A DNA stretch of 64,000 bases, taken from positions 1 to 64,000 of the forward strand of contig RPFO01000885.1 of the NCBI GenBank assembly GCA_009746045.1, in the 5' to 3' direction. The translations under genes and the position numbers were made by a program. Position 1 is the stretch's first letter. Every line of letters begins with the position of its first letter. Shown here piece by piece: positions 41,815-55,685 of the stretch. This DNA is from Mesostigma viride (Eukaryota > Streptophyta > Mesostigmatophyceae > Mesostigmatales > Mesostigmataceae). The notes under the pieces are model-generated. The model saw nothing but the letters and a program-made list of their open reading frames with translations. It did no database searches and was not told the origin of the DNA.

Positions 41815-43621
41815 CCGCCTTGGATGATATCTACCTTCTGGGCCCTGTGCCGGACACCACCGCGGCTCTGCTGGCACTGCAGACCGCGGTGGCCGACATC
41901 AACCTCCAGTTGACCCTGGCCAAGTGCGCGGTGTACTCGCCCCAAGGTGATTGCACTATAGTGTGCTCCGGCTTTCCGCCCCAGCTCTTGGGCCGGGACG
42001 AGCGCCTCCATGGGTTGGATGTCCTCGGCGTTCCGGTTGGCGACCCCGCGTTTGTCATCGATGCTCTGCGGGCCGCCCTCGAGGCACGCACTGAGGTACT
42101 GCCCTTGATTGCGCGCCTTCATGATTCGCAGACCAAGGGTCTGCTTCTGTGGTTTTGCGCTCACCCTCGCGTCGTTCACTGGCTCCGGGGCGCTCTTCCG
42201 GCTCAGGTCCGGCTGGCCGCCGAGGGCCACGACGAACGCATCCAGTCGGCCTTGGCGCAGCTGGTCCCGGGCCCCGACCTCCCGCCACATGCTATTCGCA
42301 TTGCCTCCCTGCCTGCACGGATGGGTGGCTGCGGTCTGACTCGTGCCGCCCGGCTGGCCCCAGCAGCATTTTTGGGCTCCGTCGCTCAGTCGTGGGCAGA
42401 AAGCTGCCGGCTCCTGCCCCTTTTGGCAACGGCAGCGCCTGACCTCCTGGACCCCAGCAGCCCTTTGCCCTTCGTCACCGCCATCCAGGAGGCCTATGCT
42501 GAGATCCAGCAGGCCTGTTCTCCCGTCCGTGCCGCTCAGGCGGTACAGCGCCACCTCCCTCGCGGCACTCCCTCGGTCGCCTCCGTTCAATCTCCCGCCG
42601 CATTCCCTGCTCGCGTCATCGATAAACACCAGAAAACCTACGCGGGTATTCTGCACACGGCTGATTGGATTGCTCTTTTCGCGGACCTCAACGCCCAGGG
42701 ACGTGCGTGGCTGTTCTCGCTTTCCTTGCGGAGTGTGGGCTCGGCGTACCTTCGTGCTCTTCCCATGGCCCCCCCATTCGCCTTGGCTCCCAGCCACTAC
42801 TCGGTGGCGCTCCGGCACCACTGAGCTATTTGCCCCGCAGCCTCTTGTTCCGGCCGGGCGGCCTTGTGGTAGCTGTGGGCAGCCGCTGGATCCCACGGGG
42901 ACTCACTACCTTGCCTGCATGGGGGGCCAACAGAATCAGAATTGGTATTTGTATTTGCACACTGTCCTCCTGACGGTGGTGCTCGCCATGATCCGGTCGG
43001 TTTTCCCCCACGCGAACATCCGGTCCGAGGATGCGGATGGCGCTGCCTTCTATTCCCCCAACCACCGGCCTGACATCGTGGTGCTGGACTTTGAGGGGGT
43101 GGCCGGCATCTGCTTATTGACGTTTCGGTGGCGCGGCCCTTGGCTCTTAGCCACGTGGCTGGGGCCTCCCTCACGGCAGGTTACACGGCGGACCGGGCGG
43201 AGCGGGCCAAGCTCCTGGCCTACGGCGACGTCGGGCACCATCGTGTGGTGCCCTTTGTCCTGGAGGAGTTTGGTGGGCACCATGGGGCCCCTGACCTCCG
43301 CCTTCTTCAAGGAGTGTTGCCGGCTCCGGGAGGACCGGCTGGACCTGGAGGGCCAGCGGGCCCCATGGTCGGCGCGGACCTGGACGTCATATTGGCGTCA
43401 GCGCTTGTCGGTGGCGCTGACTCGGGCCATGGCTGACATCATGCTCCGCCGTACGCGGGCTGATTTTGCGGTGCAGCAGGGCTATTAGGTTCCTCCCGTT
43501 AGGCGTTTCCATTGGTCTTATCGTAGTATAGAGCTTTGACATGGCTCTGTATATAGGTTTATAGCTGGGCGTTTGCTTTGGTTTGAGTGATTTCACTCTG
43601 CTGTAAGTAATTATATTTTTA
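41815..43621 (+). mobile_element. 5'-truncated LINE, longer young copy
   Basis: Begins within the reverse-transcriptase active site (LDDIYLLG, the xxDD motif) and continues through the thumb region with MGGCGLTRAARLAPAAF. It then has the zinc knuckle CGSCGQPLDPTGTHYLAC and the endonuclease RPDIVVLDF, and ends at the same 3' terminus as the 16.4-kb copy. From 42605 on, the two copies differ by only a few substitutions and small indels. This copy has four extra bases near 42822, introducing a TGA, and lacks one G near 43095, so the zinc and endonuclease parts are frameshifted. Neither copy could make a whole protein; a full-length source must lie elsewhere in the genome. Confidence 0.9.
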
Positions 43622-43633
43622 ATATATATGTTG
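43622..43633 (+). repeat. Target-site duplication of LINE copy 2, right
   Basis: ATATATATGTTG, matching 41803-41814, directly after the element end ATTATATTTTTA. Confidence 0.75.
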
Positions 43634-44720
43634 TCCAGTTTATAATAAGGGACATGCATGATGCAGCCGATAGTCGCTGGCCGGGGCATGGCATGACTGC
43701 ATAACACAGAGCTATGTACAGTGGTTCTTGCATGCACCAGTTGCCGGCTATAGATATTGTGAGCGGTCTCCGCGCCTTCAGGACTCTCAGCAGATGCGAC
43801 TACTTTAGTCCTTACAAAACGTTTGGAATGCCAAGCATCCAGGAATATTTGTCATTACTTGATAGTAACTGTGCACATGGCTTTTGGGCACTGTGATTAC
43901 AACAAGGCATGGCCATTTTATCTGGCATTGTCATTTATGAGGACATGTCGCGGAGAGACAATGACACTCCATGATGGGACATGACTTGATAGAGAACATC
44001 TGCCAGGTGCTCTTCAGAAAATACCTGCACATCCATAAAAATCCAACGTACACATGGCAGTACACATTGACAGTTTTGCATTCGTTATTGTTGGCTGCAT
44101 ATGTGATCATGCCATATTGTTGACATTACCGACGTTCCAAGGCTCGGCAATGTCAGTTGGGGCACCTGGAGATGGTATCAACATCTCCTCACTCCTTTGT
44201 GGTGCAGGCGCTTGGGTGTAGTTTGCTTGGAGAGAAAAAATTGAGAGTGGACGACATCATGGCTGGGCGGCAAAGTAAGAAATAGGATAATATCACAACA
44301 TGAGCATTGCCTAATTCGTATGCTAGGCAAAGCCGTGCTATAAACTCAGTTACGTGTTGTCCTGCAACCCCATACCCTGCATCGCCATATCCTGCCATCC
44401 GCATGTAAGCATGGTGTCCACGCAGCCCTTGTTCCAGAGGGACATGGCTGTGGAGACATCCTATCCTTCTAGATGTGCACAGACCAACTGTCTTTATAAC
44501 AAAAGCAAAAACACATCTTTATGACAACAGCCATACTTCTACCATCCTGCCAAGTGCCAGGCATGCTGTCATCCAGGCGTCCAATGGAGAGTAGAATCGT
44601 TCAACCGATGGATACGAGCAGACAATCACCCCACCGGTCTACCAAAGCGTGGCTTGGCTTGGCAATTAGGAATGCAGACATGAGCCATGGCAGCACAAGC
44701 ATCCACACGCGAGTGTGTTG
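43634..44720. other. Spacer between LINE and CENP-L 3' end
   Basis: No convincing gene. It would include the 3' UTR of the minus-strand CENP-L gene. A minus-strand ORF near 44.2-44.4 kb has helical sequence (HVTEFIARLCLAYEL), but its phase does not fit the preceding exon. Confidence 0.4.
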
Positions 44721-47700
44721 CTACTTCCCATGTGCTACATGGCATCCAGAATCCCGCCCCCCCAGAACTTCCGTGTGTTTTCCGCAAAAATACACGGATG
44801 GTCCGTGAGACTTTTGCAGAAGTTGATAGCCTGTCAAGCTTATGCAGGTCTAGTGAGAATTGCAAAAGTAGGAAAAGATTTTATTTACCTTGAATTTGCC
44901 CTCCGCTCCGAGCAGGACCACAGGCGTGCCAACCATGGTCATGTGCAGCGCCATTGCGTCAATGCCCACTTTGGTGGCAATGCTGTCCATCAGGGGGCCG
45001 ATGGGACAGCCTGTAGACACGAGCGCCACGAACATAAATGCCAAGGGGCCATGGCATGTGAGGGCTCTGTTTTCAATGGGATATGTTTTGATGAGAATTT
45101 GACAATTTAATTAAGGCGTCAATAGTTTGATCAAGCAGTTCATAACTCATAAGTAATGATTCACTGCCAAGCCCTCCACAACTGTTAAGTGGCTACAGCG
45201 GCTAGGGATTGCACAACGTCCCACGAATATCGTCGCACAGAGAGAGAAACAAACGGGACACCACGGAGCGTGGGGAACATCAAGTCAAACTTTGCACAGT
45301 TGCCCAACCAAGAGCTGGTTGGGGACATGCAGCAGCAGCATACGTCGCACAGTCAGCACTACTGTCCTGGGCATGGCTGATGTTGCCCTGGCCACTAATA
45401 ACCACCCTAGCCATGGATATGTTGATCATACGGTGTCACTGCGTACTGCTTGGGAAGGGCGGCGAATGGCTACGGCTGGCTGTCTACAGCTTCAGGTCAC
45501 TGTTAGTGCCTGCTTCAAAGTGCCCCTGTGGTCCCCTCACCTGCCCATAATCCCCTGCACCTACCCCCGGTGACAAGCTCACCTTGCATGCACTGATGGG
45601 CCGTCCCCGCGCCATCATGGCCCCTGGCCCGCCCCTGACACCGGCCACCCCATGCATGTGCCCGCGTCGCAGGAGGCCCGTCACTGGAGATGGGCACAAG
45701 GGGGCCCCGTGTCCGACAAAAAGAAAAGCCCATGTGAAAACAATGCTTGGGTTTCAGGCATGTTGGGTTCGAGGCTGCAGTCATGATTCACAGGCTGACA
45801 GGCATAAGATACACCAACATGATCTTATATAACCTAAGCGATAACAGGGTTCGTGCTGGTGGATACCTGCTACCTTGATTTTGGCTGATCCAGCAGAGAC
45901 TGGGCGGTAATGATGCCCTGGAGCTTTGCAGGCATTGCATCTCTGCGACATGGGCGTTCACATTCGAAAGCAGGTATACATTCCCCCCCCAATGGGAAAC
46001 TGTGTTGCTTACGACCAGAACCGCATCCATGCTGTGGCCAGCCATGCGCTCACCCGCAGGCCCCGCTGCCTGCCCTTGCTAGCGCTAGTGCTAGTGCTAG
46101 TGCTAGTGCTAGTGCTAGTGCTAGTGCTAGTGCTAGTGCTAGTGCTAGTGCTAGTGCTAGTGCTAGTGCTAGTGCTAGTGCTAGTGCTAGTGCTAGTGCT
46201 AGTGCTAGTGCTAGTGCTAGTGCTAGTGCTAGTGCTAGTGCTAGTGCTAGTGCTAGTGCTAGTGCTAGTGCTAGTGCTAGTGCTAGTGCTAGTGCTAGTG
46301 CTAGTGCTAGTGCTAGTCCTCCAACAACTGCCAAGCATTCCAGCCATCCTGCATGCAACAGTAAAACCTTCTGCATACACCGCGTGATGAAAGACGCCAG
46401 AGAGAATTGAAAAGAAGCCAAGTGACAGCCATAGCACGTGAAAGGGGAAGCTCAAGACAGCAAAGGCCCCCACCTGGGAGCCTGGATCAGCGTGCGGACG
46501 CTCTCAGGGGGCACCGACAGGGTCAGGGAGGAGACACCCTGGACACCGGCGGGGAGCTCAAAAGTGATCTGCAGTGGCCGTGGCATGTGGGTTGCTGCAC
46601 CCCGGACAGGGGGGACCATTCAACAGCAAAAGAGTCGCTTCATGTTAGAATGTATGCCTTACCCGCACGGATGGTGGCACATGTCTGGTGCACAATGGTC
46701 AAGCCATGCTAGGTATAACGCATGAAACCACCGCATCAAAGAGTGAAAAGACCCGGTCAGCGAGCCGCACCAGTTACGCTGCGCAGCCGCATCCCCTTCC
46801 ACACACCCCTGTTTCCGCCCTACCCTTCCCCGTCCGCTTCCTCCCGCGGAGACAGGGACTGGAGAGAGATGCATCCCCCACCAGCCAGAAACTACCAACA
46901 CCTGCGCTGCACCAGTGGCTAGTCTCCCCAGTCACCGGTGTCAGCCCCAGGAACAATCACGGCAGAGACAAGAAGGTGGTTGCCTTGTGACGCTGTCTTT
47001 TGTCACTGAAGCGGGTCGTGTCGTGATGTGGCGAGGCTGCAAGCAAGAGGGGACGCGGCGCGCATGCAGGCACATGCAGACACATGCAGGCAGAGTCCAG
47101 CTCGCACGCGCCGATGTGGGGGAGGCTGGCTTGGACTAGCTTACGTTCACAAAGCCGACGACAAGTACGCAGGACCTCACGTGGTTGACAAGGGACCAAA
47201 ACAAGACACACATTCCTCAGGAGCAGGCTTGTCCGTAGTTAAGGCCAGAACATAACAGATGGGCCATGACAACCGAACAAGACACGTAGGCCATGACAAC
47301 AGAACAAGAAACGTAGGCCATGACAACAGAACAAGACACGTAGGCCATGACAGTAGCACAAGACACGTAGGCCATGACAACAGAACAAGACACGCAGGCC
47401 ATGACAACAGAACAAGACACGTAGGCCATGACAACAGAACAAGACACGTAGGCCATGACAACAGAACAAGACACGTAGGCCATGACAACAGAACAAGACA
47501 CGTAGGCCATGACAACAGAACAAGACACGTAGGCCATGACAACAGAACAAGACACGTAGGCCATGACAACAGAACAAGACACGTAGGCCATGACAACAGA
47601 ACAAGACACGTGGGCCATGACAACAGAACAAGACACGTAGGCCATGACAACAGAACAAGACACGTAGGCCATGACAACAGAACAAGAAACGTAGGCCATG

Positions 47701-50700
47701 ACAACAGAACAAGACACGCAGGCCATGACAACAGAACAAGACACGTGGGCCATGACAACAGAACAAGACACGTAGGCCATGACAACAGAACAAGACACGT
47801 AGGCCATGACAACAGAACAAGACACGTAGGCCATGACAACAGAACAAGACACGTAGGCCATGACAACAGAACAAGACACGTAGGCCATGACAACAGAACA
47901 AGACACGTGGGCCATGACAACAGAACAAGACACGTGGGCCATGACAACAGAACAAGACACGTAGGCCATGACAACAGAACAAGACACGTAGGCCATGACA
48001 ACAGAACAAGACACGTAGGCCATGACAACAGAACAAGACACGTAGGCCATGACAACAGAACAAGACACGTAGGCCATGACAACAGAACAAGACACGTAGG
48101 CCATGACAACAGAACAAGACACGTAGGCCATGACAACAGAACAAGACACGTGGGCCATGACAACAGAACAAGACACGTAGGCCATGACAACAGAACAAGA
48201 CACGTGGGCCATGAAAACAGAACAAGACACGTAGGCCATGAAAACAGAACAAGACACGTAGGCCATGACAACAGAACAAGACACGTAGGCCATGACAACA
48301 GAACAAGACACGTAGGCCATGACAACAGAACAAGACACGTAGGCCATGACAACAGAACAAGACACGTAGGCCATGACAACAGAACAAGACACGTAGGCCA
48401 TGACAACAGAACAAGACACGTAGGCCATGACAATAGAACAAGACACGTAGGCCATGACAACCGAACAAGACACGTAGGCCATGACAACAGAACAAGACAC
48501 GTAGGCCATGACAACAGAACAAGACACGTAGGCTACAACAACAGAACTTGACAGATGGCCCATGACAGTATAACATGACAGACAGGCCGTGACGACAGAA
48601 CAAGACACGTGGGCCATGACAACAGAACAAGACACGTAGGCCATGACAACAGAACAAGACACGTAGGCCATGACAACAGAACAAGACACGTAGGCCATGA
48701 CAACACAACAAGACACGTGGGCCATGACAACAGAACAAGACACGTAGGCCATGACAACAGAACAAGACACGTGGGCCATGACAACAGAACAAGACACGTA
48801 GGCCATGACAACAGAACAAGACACGTAGGCCATGACAACAGAACAAGACACGTAGGCCATGACAACAGAACAAGACACGTGGGCCATGACAACAGAACAA
48901 GACACGTGGGCCATGACAACAGAACAAGACACGTAGGCCATGACAACAGAACAAGACACGTGGGCCATGACAACAGAACAAGACACGTGGGCCATGACAA
49001 CAGAACAAGACACGTAGGCCATGACAACAGAACAAGACACGTAGGCCATGACAACAGAACAAGACACGTAGGCCATGACAACAGAACAAGACACGTGGGC
49101 CATGACAACAGAACAAGACACGTGGGCCATGACAACAGAACAAGACACGTAGGCCATGACAACAGAACAAGACACGTGGGCCATGACAATAGAACAAGAC
49201 ACGTGGGCCATGACAACAGAACAAGACACGTAGGCCATGACAATAGAACAAGACACGTAGGCCATGACAACAGAACAAGACACGTAGGCCATGACAACAG
49301 AACAAGACACGTAGGCCATGACAACAGAACAAGACACGTAGGCCATGACAACAGAACAAGACACGTGGGCCATGACAACAGAACAAGACACGTAGGCCAT
49401 GACAACAGAACAAGACACGTAGGCCATGACAATAGAACAAGACACGTGGGCCATGACAACAGAACAAGACACACATTCCTCAGGAGCAGGCTTGTCCGTA
49501 GTTAAGGCCAGAACATAACAGATGGGCCATGACAATAGAACAAGACACGTAGGCCATGACAACAGAACAAGACACGTAGGCCATGACAACAGAACAAGAC
49601 ACGTAGGCCATGACAACAGAACAAGACACGTAGGCCATGACAACAGAACAAGACACGTAGGCCATGACAACAGAACAAGACACGTGGGCCATGACAACAG
49701 AACAAGACACGTAGGCCATGACAACAGAACAAGACACGTAGGCCATGACAACAGAACAAGACACACATTCCTCAGGAGCAGGCTTGTCCGTAGTTAAGGC
49801 CAGAACATAACAGATGGGCCATGACAATAGAACAAGACACGTAGGCCATGACAACAGAACAAGACACGTAGGCCATGACAACAGAACAAGACACGTAGGC
49901 CATGACAACAGAACAAGACACGTGGGCCATGACAACGGAACAAGACACGTAGGCCATGACAACAGAACAAGACACGTAGGCCATGACAATAGAACAAGAC
50001 ACGTAGGCCATGACAACAGAACAAGACACGTAGGCCATGACAACAGAACAAGACACGTGGGCCATGACAACAGAACAAGACACGTAGGCCATGACAATAG
50101 CACAAGACACGTGGGCCATGACAACCGAACAAGACACGTAGGCCATGACAATAGAACAAGACACGTAGGCCATGACAACAGAACAAGACACGTAGGCCAT
50201 GACAACAGAACAAGACACGTGGGCCATGACAACCGAACAAGACACGTGGGCCATGACAACCGAACAAGACACGTAGGCCATGACGACAGAACAAGACACG
50301 TAGGCCATGACAACAGAACAAGACACGTAGGCCATGACAACAGAACAAGACACGTAGGCCATGACAACCGAACAAGACACGTAGGCCATGACAATAGAAC
50401 AAGACACGTAGGCCATGACAACAGAACAAGACACGTAGGCCATGACAACAGAACAAGACACGTGGGCCATGACAACAGAACAAGACACGCAGGCCATGAC
50501 AACAGAACAAGACACGTAGGCCATGACAACAGAACAAGACACGTGGGCCATGACAACAGAACAAGACACGTAGGCCATGACAACAGAACAAGACACGTGG
50601 GCCATGACAACAGAACAAGACACGTAGGCCATGACAACAGAACAAGACACGTAGGCCATGACAACAGAACAAGACACGTAGGCCATGACAACAGAACAAG

Positions 50701-53700
50701 ACACGTGGGCCATGACAACAGAACAAGACACGTGGGCCATGACAACAGAACAAGACACGTGGGCCATGACAACAGAACAAGACACGTAGGCCATGACAAC
50801 AGAACAAGACACGTGGGCCATGACAACAGAACAAGACACGTGGGCCATGACAACAGAACAAGACACGTGGGCCATGACAACAGAACAAGACACGTAGGCC
50901 ATGACAACAGAACAAGACACGTGGGCCATGACAACAGAACAAGACACGTGGGCCATGACAACAGAACAAGACACGTGGGCCATGACAACCGAACAAGACA
51001 CGTGGGCCATGACAACCGAACAAGACACGTAGGCCATGACAACAGAACAAGACACGTGGGCCATGACAACAGAACAAGACACGTAGGCCATGACAACAGA
51101 ACAAGACACGTAGGCCATGACAACCGAACAAGACACGTGGGCCATGACAACCGAACAAGACACGTAGGCCATGACAATAGAACAAGACACGTAGGCCATG
51201 ACAACAGAACAAGACACGTGGGCCATGACAACAGAACAAGACACGTAGGCCATGACAACAGAACAAGACACGTAGGCCATGACAACAGAACAAGACACGT
51301 AGGCCATGACAACAGAACAAGACACGTGGGCCATGACAACAGAACAAGACACGTGGGCCATGACAACAGAACAAGACACGTGGGCCATGACAACAGAACA
51401 AGACACGTAGGCCATGACAACAGAACAAGACACGTGGGCCATGACAACAGAACAAGACACGTGGGCCATGACAACAGAACAAGACACGTAGGCCATGACA
51501 ACAGAACAAGACACGTAGGCCATGACAACAGAACAAGACACGTGGGCCATGACAACGGAACAAGACACGTAGGCCATGACAACAGAACAAGACACGTAGG
51601 CCATGACAACAGAACAAGACACGTAGGCCATGACAACAGAACAAGACACGTGGGCCATGACAACAGAACAAGACACGCAGGCCATGACAACAGAACAAGA
51701 CACGTAGGCCATGACAACAGAACAAGACACGTAGGCCATGACAACAGAACAAGACACGTGGGCCATGACAACAGAACAAGACACGTGGGCCATGACAACA
51801 GAACAAGACACGTAGGCCATGACAACAGAACAAGACACGTAGGCCATGACAACAGAACAAGACACGTAGGCCATGAAAACAGAACAAGACACGTAGGCTA
51901 CAACAACAGAACTTGACAGATGGCCCATGACAGTATAACATGACAGACAGGCCGTGACGACAGAACAAGACACGTGGGCCATGACAATAGAACAAGACAC
52001 GTAGGCCATGACAACAGAACAAGACACGTAGGCCATGACAACAGAACAAGACACGTAGGCCATGACAACAGAACAAGACACGTAGGCCATGACAACAGAA
52101 CAAGACACGTAGGCCATGAAAACAGAACAAGACACGTAGGCTACAACAACAGAACTTGACAGATGGCCCATGACAGTATAACATGACAGACAGGCCGTGA
52201 CGACAGAACAAGACACGTGGGCCATGACAATAGAACAAGACACGTAGGCCATGACAACAGAACAAGACACGTAGGCCATGACAACAGAACAAGACACGTA
52301 GGCCATGACAACAGAACAAGACACGTAGGCCATGACAACAGAACAAGACACGTAGGCCATGACAACAGAACAAGACACGTAGGCCATGACAACAGAACAA
52401 GACACGTAGGCCATGACAACAGAACAAGACACGTAGGCCATGACAACAGAACAAGACACGTAGGCCATGACAACAGAACAAGACACGTGGGCCATGACAA
52501 CAGAACAAGACACGTAGGCCATGACAACAGAACAAGACACGTGGGCCATGACAACAGAACAAGACACGTGGGCCATGACAACAGAACAAGACACGTGGGC
52601 CATGACAATAGAACAAGACACGTAGGCCATGACAACAGAACAAGACACGTAGGCCATGACAACAGAACAAGACACGTAGGCCATGACAACAGAACAAGAC
52701 ACGTAGGCCATGACAACAGAACAAGACACGTAGGCCATGACAACAGAACAAGACACGTAGGCCATGACAACAGAACAAGACACGTAGGCCATGACAACAG
52801 AACAAGACACGTAGGCCATGACAACAGAACAAGACACGTAGGCCATGACAACAGAACAAGACACGTAGGCCATGACAACAGAACAAGACACGTAGGCCAT
52901 GACAACAGAACAAGACACGTAGGCCATGACAACAGAACAAGACACGTAGGCCATGACAACAGAACAAGACACGTGGGCCATGACAACAGAACAAGACACG
53001 TGGGCCATGACAACAGAACAAGACACGTAGGCCATGACAACAGAACAAGACACGTGGGCCATGACAACAGAACAAGACACGTAGGCCATGACAACAGAAC
53101 AAGACACGTAGGCCATGACAACAGAACAAGACACGTAGGCCATGACAACAGAACAAGACACGTAGGCCATGACAACCGAACAAGACACGTAGGCCATGAC
53201 AACAGAACAAGACACGTGGGCCATGACAACAGAACAAGACACGTAGGCCATGACAACAGAACAAGACACGTAGGCCATGACAACAGAACAAGACACGTAG
53301 GCCATGACAACAGAACAAGACACGTAGGCCATGACAACAGAACAAGACACGTAGGCCATGACAACAGAACAAGACACGTGGGCCATGACAACAGAACAAG
53401 ACACGTGGGCCATGACAACAGAACAAGACACGTAGGCCATGACAACAGAACAAGACACGTGGGCCATGACAATAGAACAAGACACGTAGGCCATGACAAC
53501 AGAACAAGACACGTAGGCCATGACAACAGAACAAGACACGTAGGCCATGACAACAGAACAAGACACGTAGGCCATGACAACCGAACAAGACACGTAGGCC
53601 ATGACAACAGAACAAGACACGTGGGCTATGACAACAGAACAAGACACGTAGGCTACAACAACAGAACTTGACAGATGGCCCATGACAGTATAACATGACA

Positions 53701-55685
53701 GACAGGCCGTGACGACAGGCCGTGACAGCTGCTGCCACACACGGCACGCCCATGTGGGAGACGCCCACCACACTAAAGGCGCTGCCACTCGAGCACGGCA
53801 AGGGACGGCAAGGGCATCTGTGTACGTACGAGTGGAGGCCCACATGTGGGCAGCCTTCGCCAGCTCAGCGGGCGTCACATGCGCCTGCGAGACCTTGCAG
53901 TCGAATCGCTCCATCATCCACCGCAGGATCAAGTCCAGTGCGGCGCCCTTGCCGCCACCACACGCAGCCCCCACGCTGGACAACAGGAGAGGGTACTCGC
54001 GGAATCGGCGTTCCTCCTCGGCTGGTCGACGAGGCGCCAAAAACAAGGAGTCCAAGCGGCCATCAAGGAAGAGCAGGCCATTGCCATCAAGGAGGAACAG
54101 GCTAGTGGCATCAAGGAAGAAAACAGGCCATTGCAGGGGGCAGAAGAGGGAAGATGCACAGAAGTGTAGCCGGACGGATATTCTATAGTGTCAGCTAACC
54201 AGCCACCTGTGCAGATATAGCGAATGCAACAAATGGCAGAAGTGAGCACATCATGCCGCAGAAAGTGGTAGCCCACCAACCGCCTGCGTCAAAATGCTGG
54301 CAAGCTTCGCGGACAATTGAGACTGCCTACCAGGTTACAATGGCACGGCTCCTGATGTTTCCATAGCTCATTGCTGGCTCAGTATCCCCAACGTCGAGTC
54401 ATTTCCTTATCTAGCCCCAAAATCCAGGTCACGGACAAGTCTCATATTGTTCCAAACATCTTTCGGATCCTGCCCACGACCCAATGCGGACGCCTGGAAT
54501 TTCCTTGGCGGTCCAGCATTCAACCAAAGCAGCGAGGGGATGGCAACACCGCTCTGCAGGCTAGCAGCAGCAACAGCTCTGCACAGGCAAGATTGAGCCC
54601 CCCAAAGCTATTTGTTTACCCCTAGTAGAGATGCATGTGTCTTACCTGCGTCGTCATCCAGCTTGGGATTGCGCAGGTCAGGGCAGAGGACGACTTCAAT
54701 AGCTGCCGTTTGCCGCCGGCGCAACGAACAAACAGAGAAGCCGAAGGTAAACGATGGCAGGCCATGGGCTCAACGCTTAGCTGCCACAAAGGAAGCGTTG
54801 ACATTGGTGAGATATTAAGTTTGCAGAAACTACCAACAGAAGGCTTATGCACAGCCAGCGCTAAGATATTCATGGAGCGCATGCTAGTGAGACAAAATGC
54901 TGGTGGAAACGCTAAGAACACTAGGGATGGTAAGAGAGATGACAACATGGTTTACATGGACGACATTGCAACCTTACCATTCGACCTCGACTCCAGGTCA
55001 AAGACGAAAATGGCGATAAACGGGGAGGAAGCATCTGCGCGGTGCAAAAAAAGAAGAGGGCAGTTTCACGAACCCATTGGAGGAAGTGTGCAGTAGAAAA
55101 TCAGAGGGTAGGAACAGGCATCATGGCACAGCGCATGATTTTTCAAGACAAAATCTAGCCAACGAAGAAAGCAACTGGATAGAAACAGGCTAATGGGGAA
55201 GACAGAGACGCATTAGAAGGAAAAATCTGATGAAATCCAAACAAATTCCTCTGTGCAATGAATAATAATGTGATATTAGTATGCAAATGCAGCTTACTGT
55301 TAAAAGTTCCGTCCTCTGAGGTAGGAAGGACTTGAAATCCGACGTCATAAATCAAGCCCAGACTGGCTTGGAAGCGACTAACAAGCTCCTGCCGATACTT
55401 GGCAAAATCTTCTGTGAACGCATACAAAGGTGAAGCTCGGAAGATGGTCCAGGTTCTGTGGAGCAAATCTGCAGCATGTGCACAGACGGAAAAAGAAACA
55501 GAAGAATCTAAGGAAGCGGCAGAGCCATAATAAAAGAAAGCAAAGACATTCATGGAAGTATGCAGATAAAAACCACGGTACTGCGAACGGAGCCCTTGTC
55601 ACAAACCATGATGGGCTAAGACGCGGTCACGAGTCTTTCCTCTCTTAGCCGGGCTTTGGTAAAGTACGACATCTCCAGATGCCAT
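44721..55685 (-). CDS. CENPL: Centromere protein L (CENP-L) homologue, multi-exon
   Basis: Inner-kinetochore (CCAN) subunit that pairs with CENP-N. Exons in order: 55685-55631 (candidate), 55468-55298, 54702-54646, 54021-53830, 46594-46474, 45999-45874, 45683-45583, 45010-44889, 44810-44721 (candidate). Phases agree at every junction. Segments resembling vertebrate CENP-L are LLHRTWTIFRASPLYAF, RWMMERFDCKVS then HMWAS, ITFELPAGVQGVSSLTLSV and LMDSIATKVGIDAMALHMT, ending in GKFK where human CENP-L has GKIK. The model totals 344 aa, the same as human, but this depends on both candidate exons. The exons at 45999 and 45683 have no clear counterpart and are supported by splice sites and phase only. 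One extra exon between 54.6 and 54.0 kb cannot be excluded. Intron 4 is 7.2 kb and consists mostly of satellite. Confidence 0.75.
46079..46317. repeat. Hexamer array GCTAGT (CENP-L intron)
   Basis: About 40 perfect units of GCTAGT in the 474-bp intron between the exons ending at 46474 and starting at 45999. Near-total identity suggests recent expansion. Confidence 0.95.
47207..53725. repeat. 27-bp satellite array inside a CENP-L intron
   Basis: About 238 tandem units of 27 bp that on the plus strand encode the nonapeptide GHDNRTRHV. Variation is mostly CGTAG/CGTGG/CGCAG at one site and ACAACAG/ACAATAG/ACAACCG at another. Two kinds of spacer interrupt it. Type A (contains CCTCAGGAGCAGGCTTGTCC) occurs at about 47210, 49471 and 49766. 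Type B (contains CTTGACAGATGGCCCATGAC) occurs at about 48531, 51895, 52138 and 53650. The outermost left spacer is type A and the outermost right is type B, so internal spacers look like former array ends. The unit has no stop in several frames, giving false ORFs up to 1427 codons. Confidence 0.95.

Noticed and set aside
44850-45044. Membrane protein or metal transporter exon
   Set aside because: At first it looked hydrophobic and ZIP-like, but the spliced part aligns with the C-terminal region of CENP-L and fits its phases.
47207-53725. CRISPR array
   Set aside because: Units are directly adjacent with no unique spacers; this is a eukaryotic intronic satellite.
49772-54055. 1427-codon minus-strand ORF and the other long ORFs at 47.2-53.8 kb
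   Set aside because: They are produced by a stop-free 27-bp repeat read in several frames on both strands. Only the CENP-L exon at 53830-54021 within them is credible.
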